From assembly GCA_036826635.1 (NCBI GenBank), contig DAISVY010000013.1, positions 1 through 52,397 on the forward strand: 52,397 bases of DNA, read 5' to 3'. Source of the DNA: DAISVY01 sp036826635. Lineage in GTDB: Bacteria; Zixibacteria; MSB-5A5; GN15; FEB-12. Positions 8,177-15,494 of the stretch are shown here, one piece after another; position 1 is the stretch's first letter; each line of letters begins with the position of its first letter. Below the pieces are notes generated by a model. The model saw only the letters and a program-made list of their open reading frames with translations. It had not been told where the DNA came from and made no database searches. Both the position numbers and the translations under genes were made by a program.

Positions 8177-8596
8177 TCAGCCATGCCCGCTCGCATCGGT
8201 CTCGGTATCGACCTGTTCCACATACGCGAAGTACCAAGCAGCCAACTGAACGTTGATATCGGTCTGAATCGGATTGCGCACGAAACGGTCCACGATCCAG
8301 ATGGCTGGTATCCCGATCAGGCACCACCAAGTGAAAATGATGGCGCAGATGATTAGTGCGGCATAAGCAAAGAACGTACTTCTATTCCATACTATGATTA
8401 GATTGAGCAGCCAGTGGAGGCGGCGCGTCTTTTGAAATTCAGCGAATATGGACAAGCTGACTGGATGGGATATGGTGTCGAGGAGATCGGCGTAAACCTG
8501 TTCGGCTGCTGCTCGGTCTTTCTGGCGAAGGTTCGCCCAGATTTGCTCCTTCCAAGCTCGTACTGCTGTTTCTGATGGCACTACATCACTGTACAC
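8177..8596 (-). CDS. Small unknown membrane protein
   Basis: About 139 aa from GTG 8596, chosen because GAGGAG lies nine bases upstream; TTG at 8605 would be too close to it. A helical soluble N-terminal half (SETAVRAWKEQIWANLRQKD, AAAEQVYADLLDTI) is followed by a long hydrophobic region (STFFAYAALIICAIIFTWWC, then LIGIPAIWIVDRF) that can span the membrane twice or form a hairpin. No family was recognised. It lies in the accessory stretch and has no evident operon partner. Confidence 0.5.
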   Translation of the reverse strand: MYSDVVPSETAVRAWKEQIWANLRQKDRAAAEQVYADLLDTISHPVSLSIFAEFQKTRRLHWLLNLIIVWNRSTFFAYAALIICAIIFTWWCLIGIPAIWIVDRFVRNPIQTDINVQLAAWYFAYVEQVDTETDASGHG

Positions 8597-8889
8597 AAAA
8601 AACAACTCCTCGGTGCTGTGCTCTTTGACTGAGCCATGAGTATCCTATTAAGCACCTCATCCGCTCACTCAGAACGGAATGTCATCTTCACTTCCGCTGT
8701 TCTCTATGAGGTCTGACATACGTGAAACCCCTTGGTGTGGGTCACTCGTCGACGACTGTGCATGGGCGATCAGATGACCGACCCTTTGCCAATAATTCAA
8801 ACACCCCGAGCTGAGCAATTCGCGAGACATTAGGGTTGAATTTTCGGACCCGTAGGTTCAAATCTCAGAAGTCCTTAGGAGTCTCGATC
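8597..8889. other. Gene-less stretch, about 290 bp
   Basis: No supported gene. A T-loop-like string GGTTCAAATC near 8850 is present without complementary stem arms, so it is not a tRNA. The stretch separates two unrelated minus-strand unknown genes. Confidence 0.35.
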
Positions 8890-9750
8890 CTATTCTGCCA
8901 CTTCACTTGATATCGATTCTGACATCTCGTTCACCCTCTGTAATAAGCGCCTGGTTTTCTCTATTATGGCTAAGTCCTCGAAAACTTCAGCAGCTGACGC
9001 TATCGAAGCGCCTAGAACCCTGACAATATCCCATGCTGCGGCTAAGCATTCCTCTTGAAAAGCAGGGCCAAGGTGAAACCATGTTTTGTCTTTCTGGCTC
9101 CAAGAATACAGATATGTTGCCGTATTACGCTCATGAATGAATCCACAAGTGTTTCGGAAATCGACATTGTAGGCTCTCTTCAATTCTGGGTGTCCCCACT
9201 TCTCTATCAGCTGTCCAACATTTAGTTTTCCGTAGTTACGTATAGACTTGTTTGGGTCACAGCCAATTTCAAGAGCTTTGCCTTCTAAATCTGCATACTG
9301 TCTCCTCAAGGTGTCAAGACTACTCTCAAAACCGGAATAATCCAAGCCTTTCACTCGTCTGAATTCAATCTCAGCGTTTACTGCCTTTATCTGCTCTTCT
9401 TTGCCTGAGAGCAGATAGCCAATGGCACCTTCAGAAGGATTGGTCCTTATTTGAATGAGTCGAACCAATATCTCGATAACAGTTCTCTCCAGATTGGGAA
9501 TACTATCTGGGTATCCCGAAAGACCCAGGTAAACACCCGAAATAGTCAATCGAAAAGAACGAACAGCCAGAAGTATAGCAACGTAGTCCTGAATCCTGAC
9601 AGGGTCATGCTTTGAATATGCTTCCATGAAGTCCATTATGATATTCTCATATTCATGTACAATCGAGAAGTGCTCACCCCACCTTATCAGGTTGCTTGTT
9701 AGACTATCATGCATTTGACTAAGATGCCACTTCAATCTGACATTTTCCAT
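8890..9750 (-). CDS. Unknown helical protein, AT-richer than its neighbours
   Basis: A 286-aa soluble, mostly helical protein. Features include SFRLTISGVYLGLSGYPDSI, NLERTVIEILVRLIQIRT, a Lys/Glu-rich helix, and NVDFRNTCGFIHERNT, where a conserved-looking Arg-Asn and His lie next to each other. The layout loosely recalls DUF5677-like proteins found in accessory regions, but I cannot confirm this. Third-position AT is visibly higher than in flanking genes, suggesting recent transfer. No clear ribosome site precedes ATG 9750. It is followed on the + side by tRNA-Arg, about 180 bp away. Confidence 0.6.
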   Translation of the reverse strand: MENVRLKWHLSQMHDSLTSNLIRWGEHFSIVHEYENIIMDFMEAYSKHDPVRIQDYVAILLAVRSFRLTISGVYLGLSGYPDSIPNLERTVIEILVRLIQIRTNPSEGAIGYLLSGKEEQIKAVNAEIEFRRVKGLDYSGFESSLDTLRRQYADLEGKALEIGCDPNKSIRNYGKLNVGQLIEKWGHPELKRAYNVDFRNTCGFIHERNTATYLYSWSQKDKTWFHLGPAFQEECLAAAWDIVRVLGASIASAAEVFEDLAIIEKTRRLLQRVNEMSESISSEVAE

Positions 9751-9927
9751 ATTTCGTCAAGCCCTGTTTCTCCGTGCGTAGTGAAACCCCTAGTCGGTTA
9801 GGTGATGCATCATTAATCCTCTATAGACACAGTGTTGTTACGCCCACTGCTCGTCTGCCCGGCGGTGGGACAAGGTTCACAAAAAGCATGTTCAGCACCG
9901 GGAAGCACGATGTCTCGACCATTAAAA

Positions 9928-10001
9928 TACCCCCGGCAGGACTCGAACCTGCTACCCTCTGCTTAGAAGGCAGATGCTCTATCCAGATGAGCTACGGGGG
10001 C
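9928..10001 (-). tRNA. tRNA-Arg (anticodon UCU)
   Basis: A 74-nt cloverleaf on the minus strand. The acceptor GCCCCCG pairs with CGGGGGT (first pair G-U), D stem GCTC/GAGC, anticodon stem TCTGC/GCAGA with loop CTTCTAA (anticodon TCT), T stem GCAGG/CCTGC with loop TTCGAGT. The discriminator is A and CCA is not encoded. No duplicated 3' end was found nearby, so there is no evidence that it serves as an integration site. Confidence 0.95.
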
Positions 10002-10013
10002 GTCGTCTATTGT

Positions 10014-10128
10014 CTTACAACAGCTTAGCCGTTGTAAGTCCCGATGAGTCGTGAGAAATCAGGGGTCCTATTCTCTTGGGTGGAGGATCACAACAACCGT
10101 GATTCCCTTGAATTCGTATGATTTCTCA
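10014..10128. repeat. Cluster of inverted repeats
   Basis: Three inverted repeats lie in about 115 bp. CTTACAAC/GTTGTAAG are at 10014-10021 and 10031-10038. TGAGAAATCA/TGATTTCTCA are at 10052-10061 and 10119-10128. ATCAC/GTGAT are at 10087-10091 and 10099-10103, nested inside the second pair. A further small hairpin (AAAAGC/GCTTTT) is at 10157-10172. The arms are perfect. The stretch separates tRNA-Arg from the toxin-antitoxin operon and contains no gene. Confidence 0.6.
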
Positions 10129-10241
10129 TGCCTCATAGTCTAAATTAAGTAAACATAAAAGCCTCTGCTTTTCAACAAGAAAGTACTTATTGAATTCCCC
10201 GCGCAATTTCAGAGTAAGTGACCTGGATCGAAGTTTAAGCC

Positions 10242-10267
10242 TTGACAAATCTTCGCAAAATTGCGAA
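10242..10267 (+). promoter_or_regulatory. Promoter element and operator of the toxin-antitoxin operon
   Basis: A perfect -35 hexamer TTGACA (10242-10247) is followed at once by the inverted repeat TTCGCAA-AA-TTGCGAA (10252-10267). The palindrome would occupy the -35/-10 spacer, where an XRE-type antitoxin typically binds to repress its own operon. The -10 element is weak (AACTTT region), so the exact start is uncertain. Distance to the toxin ATG is 25 bp. Confidence 0.5.
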
Positions 10268-10292
10268 CTTTGAATGGAAATTAAGGTTATAA

Positions 10293-10661
10293 ATGCCGAA
10301 GACAGAAATAGTCATTTACTGCGAGCCTGACGGTTCGGCGCCGTTTCTTAAGTGGTTTGAAAAACTACCTGAGAAGGTTCAGGATAAGATTTTCGTCAGG
10401 ATCGAAAGGCTCGGGGAACTTGGCCACGAACTCCGCCGGCCGGAGGCAGATTATCTACGGGATGACATATATAAACTTCGTGTAAAGGTACAATCAGTCA
10501 ATTACAGGGTTATGTACTTCTTTCACGGTCGACAGCTTGTGGTTTTGTCTCATGGCTTTTCGAAACAGCGGGCGAAAGTACCGAACAGTGAAGTCAAGTC
10601 TGCAATTCAGCGACGAGCAGAATTCCACAAGTCGCCCAGTCGTCATACATTTAAGGAGTAA
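10293..10661 (+). CDS. RelE/HigB-type toxin
   Basis: A 122-aa toxin of the RelE/ParE superfamily, Gp49-like (HigB) branch: FLKWFEKLPEKVQDKIFVRI, LGELGHELRRPEADYLRDDI, YKLRVKVQSVNYRVMYFFHG and VVLSHGFSKQRAKVPNSEV match the expected helix-helix-sheet order. Members usually cleave mRNA on the ribosome. The basic residues of the last motif (F-x-K-x, then VP) are typical of this branch. AAGG lies six bases before the ATG. The toxin comes first and the antitoxin second, as in HigBA. The operator described at 10252-10267 lies directly upstream. Confidence 0.85.
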   Translation: MPKTEIVIYCEPDGSAPFLKWFEKLPEKVQDKIFVRIERLGELGHELRRPEADYLRDDIYKLRVKVQSVNYRVMYFFHGRQLVVLSHGFSKQRAKVPNSEVKSAIQRRAEFHKSPSRHTFKE

Positions 10662-10666
10662 TCGAT

Positions 10667-11011
10667 ATGAAAAAGAAAAATGCTGATGCGGTCAAGATTC
10701 TGCACGACCGTTACTATAAAGGAGATGCCAAACGTCAGGCGTCATTAGAACGAGAGCGGCTCAATGCCAAGATTGCTCGAGACATATACAAGCTTCGTAC
10801 CAAGAACAAACTTACTCAGAGACAACTTGCTGCTATGGTGAAGACCACGCCATCCGTCATCTCTCGTCTTGAGAACGCGGATTACCCGGGACATTCCCTG
10901 AACATGTTGCAGCGGATCGCGGCAGTGTTTAATCAGAAGGTACAGGTTTCTTTTGTTCCGCTCCATTCTCGGACTCGCGTCGTTGTCGTTTCGCGTGAGC
11001 AACAACTATAG
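10667..11011 (+). CDS. XRE-family antitoxin (HigA-like)
   Basis: A 114-aa protein five bases after the toxin stop. The helix-turn-helix spans about residues 40-95: IYKLRTKNKLTQRQLAAMVK, then TTPSVISRLENADYPG and LNMLQRIAAVFNQKVQVSFV, a textbook Cro/C1-type HTH. The N-terminal 40 residues are Lys-rich and may be the toxin-binding part. It should neutralise the toxin and repress the operon through the upstream palindrome. Confidence 0.85.
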   Translation: MKKKNADAVKILHDRYYKGDAKRQASLERERLNAKIARDIYKLRTKNKLTQRQLAAMVKTTPSVISRLENADYPGHSLNMLQRIAAVFNQKVQVSFVPLHSRTRVVVVSREQQL

Positions 11012-11022
11012 GAGTTTTCAGC

Positions 11023-11394
11023 ATGGCGACGAAGATCAAATGGTCTAAAGAATTCTCTTTGGGCAAGGTCGATATCAAAAACGCTCCCGAAACTGGTGGC
11101 GTGTTTGAGGTTCGGCGCAATTCATGCTACTGCCGTTATAAGGGAAAGACGCGGGTGCTGAATATCGGTCAGAGCCGCAATCTGAGAAAAGAACTTACGA
11201 ATCGTCTCGATGGTCGACACACAACTGCTCGACGTTTGGATAAAATAAGGGTTGGCTACAAGGTGACATTCAGGTACTCGGAAACTGACAACCCGAAGGA
11301 CTTAGAAACCGAATTGTTGAAAGAATTCGAGGACAAACACTTTGACCTACCTGTTCTGAATGCCCAGCGCGGATATGGGCGGGGTGAAGATTAG
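11023..11394 (+). CDS. Small GIY-YIG-like protein
   Basis: A 123-aa protein 11 bases after the antitoxin stop, with GGAG upstream, so it is likely the third gene of the operon. The pattern GGVFEVRRN, then RVLNIGQSRNLRKELTNRL, then a helix with DLETELLKEFEDKH and PVLNAQRG follows the GIY-YIG core: GVF in place of GIY, NIG in place of YIG, an Arg at RNLRK, the catalytic-type Glu at ETELL, and an Asn at VLN. The N-terminal domain of UvrC at 50440-52272 shows the same order (PGVYMF, IYIGKAKNLRNRV). The tyrosines are replaced, so activity is uncertain. Other roles cannot be excluded. Confidence 0.55.
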   Translation: MATKIKWSKEFSLGKVDIKNAPETGGVFEVRRNSCYCRYKGKTRVLNIGQSRNLRKELTNRLDGRHTTARRLDKIRVGYKVTFRYSETDNPKDLETELLKEFEDKHFDLPVLNAQRGYGRGED

Positions 11395-11623
11395 CGGGAA
11401 GATGGGTTCGGCATCGGCAAAGTATCCTGGACGGGAAGATTTGTTTCCATACAGCCCCGTATTCGCTTTACCCGATTGTCTGATGAACATTGCCACAATT
11501 ATCTTGAGTATGCGGTCCGCTGAAATATGATCGCAGATTGAATGAATCAAATCGATTGATTCTTCGTTAAATATCCATATCATTATTGATCTTCTATGTG
11601 ATAATAACAGAAAGGCTTATGCG

Positions 11624-14600
11624 ATGAAACAGGTACTACACACGCTGACGCTGGCAATGCTGGTTGTTGTTCTCGTTTCTTCGACGTTGCTGGCCGATGA
11701 TTATCTGGAAGGCCTTCAGCCCGGGCAGATAGTCCACGGCTTCAAAACAGTTAATCTCTATGACAACAATTCCGGCAAAGCGCTCGGGGCCCGCTTTATA
11801 TCGGAGAAGTACGGGTTCATTGTGGATCTGATGCAGATTCAGTCGGTGCCTCAGGCTTTCTACTGGGTCAAGACTCCGATTACGTCGAGCAAAGGGGAAC
11901 CGCACGCCTGCGAACATCTCCTGCTTGGCAAAGGTAACCGGGGACGTTATGTGGCGGCGCTTGAAGATATGGCCTTAGGCAGCAGTTCCGCATACACCAG
12001 TCAGGCAACCACCTGTTATCATTTCAACACGGTAGCCGGTGAGGATACTTTTTATAAGATATTCGAGGCCAAATTGCAGGCCCTGCTTCATCCTGATTTT
12101 ACCGACGAAGAAATTCGCCGCGAGGTTTGCCATATCGGTGTAACGGTTAACCCTCAGGACAGCTCTTTGTCTCTGGAAGAGAAAGGGACCGTGTACACCG
12201 AGATGGTGAGCGCTTTCGAGCGGCCGTGGTATTATACCTGGAGTGTTCTGAATAAGCTGATTTATGGTGACAAACATCCCCTGAGTATGATTTCCGGCGG
12301 TGACCCCGATGTGATGCGCGGGATGACTCCGGCAGACATGTGGAAGTTCCACCAGGAGAACTATCATTTGGCCAATATGGGGGCAATTTGCTCGATTCCG
12401 TCCGAGATAACGGTTGAGTCGTTCCTGACTCGTATGGACGAGATTCTTGGGCGTTGCCAGAAAAATGCGGATTCCAGTGCGCTGATGGGTATCGGAGCCT
12501 TCGATTTCCCGCCGCCGACCCCGGCACCTGTGGGGACGTCACGGATGGTTACTTATCCCAGCAGCCGCCCGGAGGATCCCGGCTATTTTCTGTATGCTTG
12601 GCCGAACGATCTGAATCTGGATTACAAACAGGAAGCGATGCTGTCTCTTTTCCTGCAGACCTTCGCCGGAGGTGAGACCTCTGATCTTTACAATCTGTTT
12701 ATAAATTCCCAGACAAGAAAGATCGATCTCGGTGGTAACTCCGTCTATGGGGGGTACGATTCCGACCTCGGGATTTCCGTCTATTTCGGTTTGGATGGTG
12801 TCGACAACAGCCGCGTGACCGAAACCATGGTTGACAGTGTGCGTGCACTGATAATCTCCGCCGTGCAGCGTATCCACGATTTGCCGGACGGTTCGGAGGC
12901 GCTGGCCGAGTTCAATCGGCGTGCGGGGAGCCGTCTGGAGCAGGAGCGCAAGCAGACTGAGAACAATCTTAACCAGCCGCCCATGTTCGGTTTTCGAAGC
13001 GGTCCGGCCGGTGCCTGGCTGAATATACTGAAAGAGCTTGAAAAAGAACCGGGTTTCCATAAGTCTCTCATGTTCAAAAGCCGGTTTACATACGCCGACA
13101 GTCTTCTGAATCTGGACAAGAACATTTGGAAGGATTTCATCGATCAGTGGCGTTTGTTGACCGTTGTTCCGTACAGTGTTGGGGTCACGCCCAGTCCTGA
13201 CATAACAAAGGCTAAGGAAGAAGCCAAACAGGCGCGTCTGGCCGCGTATGAAAAAGATTTCGAAGACAAGTACGATGTCGAAAACGCCCAGTTGGCGATA
13301 GCCCGGTATAAAGAGGATTTCGACGCCAAGACGGCTGAACTGGAAGAACTGGCCAGCCATGACAAACTTCCGGGGTTTATCGAGAATCCCCCGATGACAC
13401 TCGACGATCAACTCAATTATGAGATAATTGATCTTCCCGGCGATATTCCCTTTGTCGCCTCGACTTTTGAGAATATGACCTCGTCGCGCATCGGTCTGGC
13501 GCTCAGAATGGAAAGCGTACCCGAATCGCTGCTTGTGTATGTGCCTTTTTTGCCAAGCGCTCTGACCGACATCGGGGTGACCAAAGAAGGCGAACTGGTC
13601 CGTTATGATGAAATGCAGGAACGCCTGCGCCATGACGTGCTAAATCTGTCTTCTTATTTTACTTCCGGTCGTCAGGGGGCCAGGGTGGAGCTGGTTCTCT
13701 CCGGTGACGGTGGGAATACCGAGGAACTCAACAATGCGCTGGCGTGGATGGATGCCGCGCTTTATTCGCCCTATCTTTCGGTCGAGAACATCCCGCGCAT
13801 GCTGGATTTGATCGATCAGGCTCTGGTAAGCCTGCGCAACCGTACCCAGAACTCCGAGGAATACTGGGTCAGTATACCGGCCTACGCTTATCGAACGCAA
13901 AAGAACCCGCTGGCGATGTCGACCGATTGCTTTTTTACCCAGGTTCACCATTATCAGCGATTGAGATGGCAGTTGACCGATCCGGGGGATGAAGACCAGC
14001 GACAGCAACTGGGCGGTTTCATCGATTTGTTATTCGAGCAGGGACAGGGCAAGAGTCGGGAGGAGTTGACGACTTTGCTGAGCCGGTACGAAAGTGCGGA
14101 AGCTCTGGCGGATATCCCCGGCATGGCGGCTTTCAATAACGATTCGAGAAATATAGTCGTCGAGATTGCCCGGGCCTTCAAGGTGAGTCTGGACGATATC
14201 CCTGAAGCCAGTCTTGCTCATGATTGGGCGTATCTGTGCCGGGAGACGAAGGCCGATCTCATGGTGACACCGGCGACGGCCATAGCCGGTATTCGGCACG
14301 TGCTTGATCTGGTCCGTCGGCAGGCGAACGCCCGCATGTACATGATTTCCAACAGCCGTGATCGGCAGGCTGCTTTGGCTACGATCAGGCAGTTCGTCGA
14401 AAAACTCGATCCTTCCGCTCCTGCTGACCGGCAGGAATACGCTCCGATAGATCGAATCACGCAACGGCTGGCCGAACGCGAACCCGGGATAGAAGCTCCC
14501 GTTTACGTCGGTCTTGTCCACGATGGTTCCCAGAACGGGGTTCTTGTCTTTACGGCAAAGGTCGCCGGGGAATACGATACGTCTGAGACCGCGACGCTCA

Positions 14601-15178
14601 ATTGTCTGGCCGGTCGGCTGTACAGTGGTGGCGGGCCGCACGGTTTGTTTATGCATACCTGGGCCGCCGGACTTGCTTATAGCAACGGTTATGGTTACAG
14701 TGATGCCAGCGGCCGGGCTTCGTACTATGCCGAGCGTTGCCCTGACGTGGCCGAGACGATGCGTTTCGTCGTTGGGCTTCTCAACCATGCTGAAGATGAT
14801 TCGACTCTGGTCGATTACGCGGTCGCTCAGGTTTTCGGTTATTCCCGGGCGCCCTCGCGTTACGAGCAGCGAGGTCAGGCGATGGCGGCCGATCTGGCCG
14901 ACGGATACACTCCCGAAAGAGTGCGCGCCTACCGTCAGAAAGTGCTGGATTTGAGGGGTCAGGACGGGCTGTACGAAAAACTCAGGAATCACATGGCCGA
15001 CGCTTATGGTCCGGTGTTGATCGGTTATGGTCGACCGTTGGCCGAAAGTCAGGACGGTGCTTTCTTCATGATCGGTCCCGAGGCGCAGTTTGAATCGCTG
15101 GAGAGATACATTGAGACATCCGAAGGGAAACAGACCGTTTATCGGCTGTACCCGCGGGATTTCTGGCTGACCATTTAG
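11624..15178 (+). CDS. M16-family zinc metallopeptidase, exported, very long
   Basis: A 1184-aa secreted insulinase-like peptidase. A signal peptide (HTLTLAMLVVVLVSSTLLAD) is followed by the inverted zinc site HACEH (about residues 94-98) and a third ligand Glu near residue 167 in DEEIRREVCHIGV, as in M16C (presequence-protease-like) enzymes. The protein then continues through a middle linker (Glu/Lys-rich helices about 530-590) into a second half of similar build, so it is probably the four-domain clam-shell of PreP, enlarged by about 200 residues. GAAAGG precedes the ATG. It should degrade peptides outside the cytoplasm. Long minus-strand open frames inside it are shadows. A strong terminator follows at 15205. 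Confidence 0.85.
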   Translation: MKQVLHTLTLAMLVVVLVSSTLLADDYLEGLQPGQIVHGFKTVNLYDNNSGKALGARFISEKYGFIVDLMQIQSVPQAFYWVKTPITSSKGEPHACEHLLLGKGNRGRYVAALEDMALGSSSAYTSQATTCYHFNTVAGEDTFYKIFEAKLQALLHPDFTDEEIRREVCHIGVTVNPQDSSLSLEEKGTVYTEMVSAFERPWYYTWSVLNKLIYGDKHPLSMISGGDPDVMRGMTPADMWKFHQENYHLANMGAICSIPSEITVESFLTRMDEILGRCQKNADSSALMGIGAFDFPPPTPAPVGTSRMVTYPSSRPEDPGYFLYAWPNDLNLDYKQEAMLSLFLQTFAGGETSDLYNLFINSQTRKIDLGGNSVYGGYDSDLGISVYFGLDGVDNSRVTETMVDSVRALIISAVQRIHDLPDGSEALAEFNRRAGSRLEQERKQTENNLNQPPMFGFRSGPAGAWLNILKELEKEPGFHKSLMFKSRFTYADSLLNLDKNIWKDFIDQWRLLTVVPYSVGVTPSPDITKAKEEAKQARLAAYEKDFEDKYDVENAQLAIARYKEDFDAKTAELEELASHDKLPGFIENPPMTLDDQLNYEIIDLPGDIPFVASTFENMTSSRIGLALRMESVPESLLVYVPFLPSALTDIGVTKEGELVRYDEMQERLRHDVLNLSSYFTSGRQGARVELVLSGDGGNTEELNNALAWMDAALYSPYLSVENIPRMLDLIDQALVSLRNRTQNSEEYWVSIPAYAYRTQKNPLAMSTDCFFTQVHHYQRLRWQLTDPGDEDQRQQLGGFIDLLFEQGQGKSREELTTLLSRYESAEALADIPGMAAFNNDSRNIVVEIARAFKVSLDDIPEASLAHDWAYLCRETKADLMVTPATAIAGIRHVLDLVRRQANARMYMISNSRDRQAALATIRQFVEKLDPSAPADRQEYAPIDRITQRLAEREPGIEAPVYVGLVHDGSQNGVLVFTAKVAGEYDTSETATLNCLAGRLYSGGGPHGLFMHTWAAGLAYSNGYGYSDASGRASYYAERCPDVAETMRFVVGLLNHAEDDSTLVDYAVAQVFGYSRAPSRYEQRGQAMAADLADGYTPERVRAYRQKVLDLRGQDGLYEKLRNHMADAYGPVLIGYGRPLAESQDGAFFMIGPEAQFESLERYIETSEGKQTVYRLYPRDFWLTI

Positions 15179-15204
15179 CAAATACGGTTTATCCGACGGT
15201 ATGA

Positions 15205-15252
15205 AACACCGGCCTGACCGATATCTGAAATCGGCCGGGCTGGTGTTCTTTT
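15205..15252 (+). terminator. Rho-independent terminator after the M16 gene
   Basis: An 18-bp arm pair (AACACCGGCC... with ...GGCTGGTGTT, one mismatch and two G-U pairs) around a short loop is followed by CTTTTAATTT. It ends the M16 transcript just before the oppositely oriented tRNA-Pro. Confidence 0.8.
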
Positions 15253-15292
15253 AATTTATGGATAAACCCGCCAGACGAAGCCGATGAAGAAA

Positions 15293-15366
15293 TCGGGGTG
15301 AGAGGATTTGAACCTCCGACATCTTGCTCCCAAAGCAAGCGCGCTGCCTGACTGCGCCACACCCCG
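15293..15366 (-). tRNA. tRNA-Pro (anticodon UGG)
   Basis: A 74-nt cloverleaf on the minus strand: acceptor CGGGGTG/CACCCCG, D stem GCGC/GCGC, anticodon stem CTTGC/GCAAG with loop TTTGGGA (anticodon TGG), T stem GGAGG/CCTCT with loop TTCAAAT, discriminator A. CCA is not encoded. A strong promoter lies just upstream. Confidence 0.95.
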
Positions 15367-15381
15367 AAACACAACAAGCTC

Positions 15382-15410
15382 ATGATACCGCCTGTCCAAT
15401 CCCCTGTCAA
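15382..15410 (-). promoter_or_regulatory. Sigma-70-type promoter of tRNA-Pro
   Basis: On the minus strand TTGACA (15405-15410) is separated by 17 bases from TATCAT (15382-15387). Transcription would begin near 15375, a few bases before the tRNA 5' end at 15366. Confidence 0.75.
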
Positions 15411-15458
15411 GCAGACACAGACATCCCGGTGGCGGGTAGACCTCGGCTATATTGCAAC

Positions 15459-15486
15459 TTGCCAAATCGCCGATTTGCTGTACATT
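15459..15486 (+). promoter_or_regulatory. Possible rlmN promoter with an internal palindrome
   Basis: TTGCCA (15459-15464) and TACATT (15481-15486) are 16 bases apart. Between them lies the perfect inverted repeat CAAATCG-C-CGATTTG (15463-15477). The ATG of rlmN is only nine bases from the end of TACATT and no ribosome site is visible, so the message might be leaderless. The palindrome would be well placed for a repressor. Both readings are inference. Confidence 0.35.
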
Positions 15487-15494
15487 GACCTCTG

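Noticed and set aside
8840..8900. A tRNA-like T-loop string GGTTCAAATC
   Set aside because: No complementary T stem, acceptor or anticodon arm could be paired around it.
9928..10001. tRNA-Arg as an integration (att) site for the accessory segment
   Set aside because: I found no second copy of the tRNA 3' end within the segment and no integrase gene.
11395..11623. A 78-codon minus-strand frame (11347-11583) before the M16 gene
   Set aside because: No ribosome site, overlaps the GIY-YIG-like gene, and the sequence has no domain-like pattern.
12539..15181. Long minus-strand open frames (364 and 383 codons) inside the M16 peptidase gene
   Set aside because: They are antisense to a gene with a signal peptide and an intact HxxEH site; they lack ribosome sites and family motifs.
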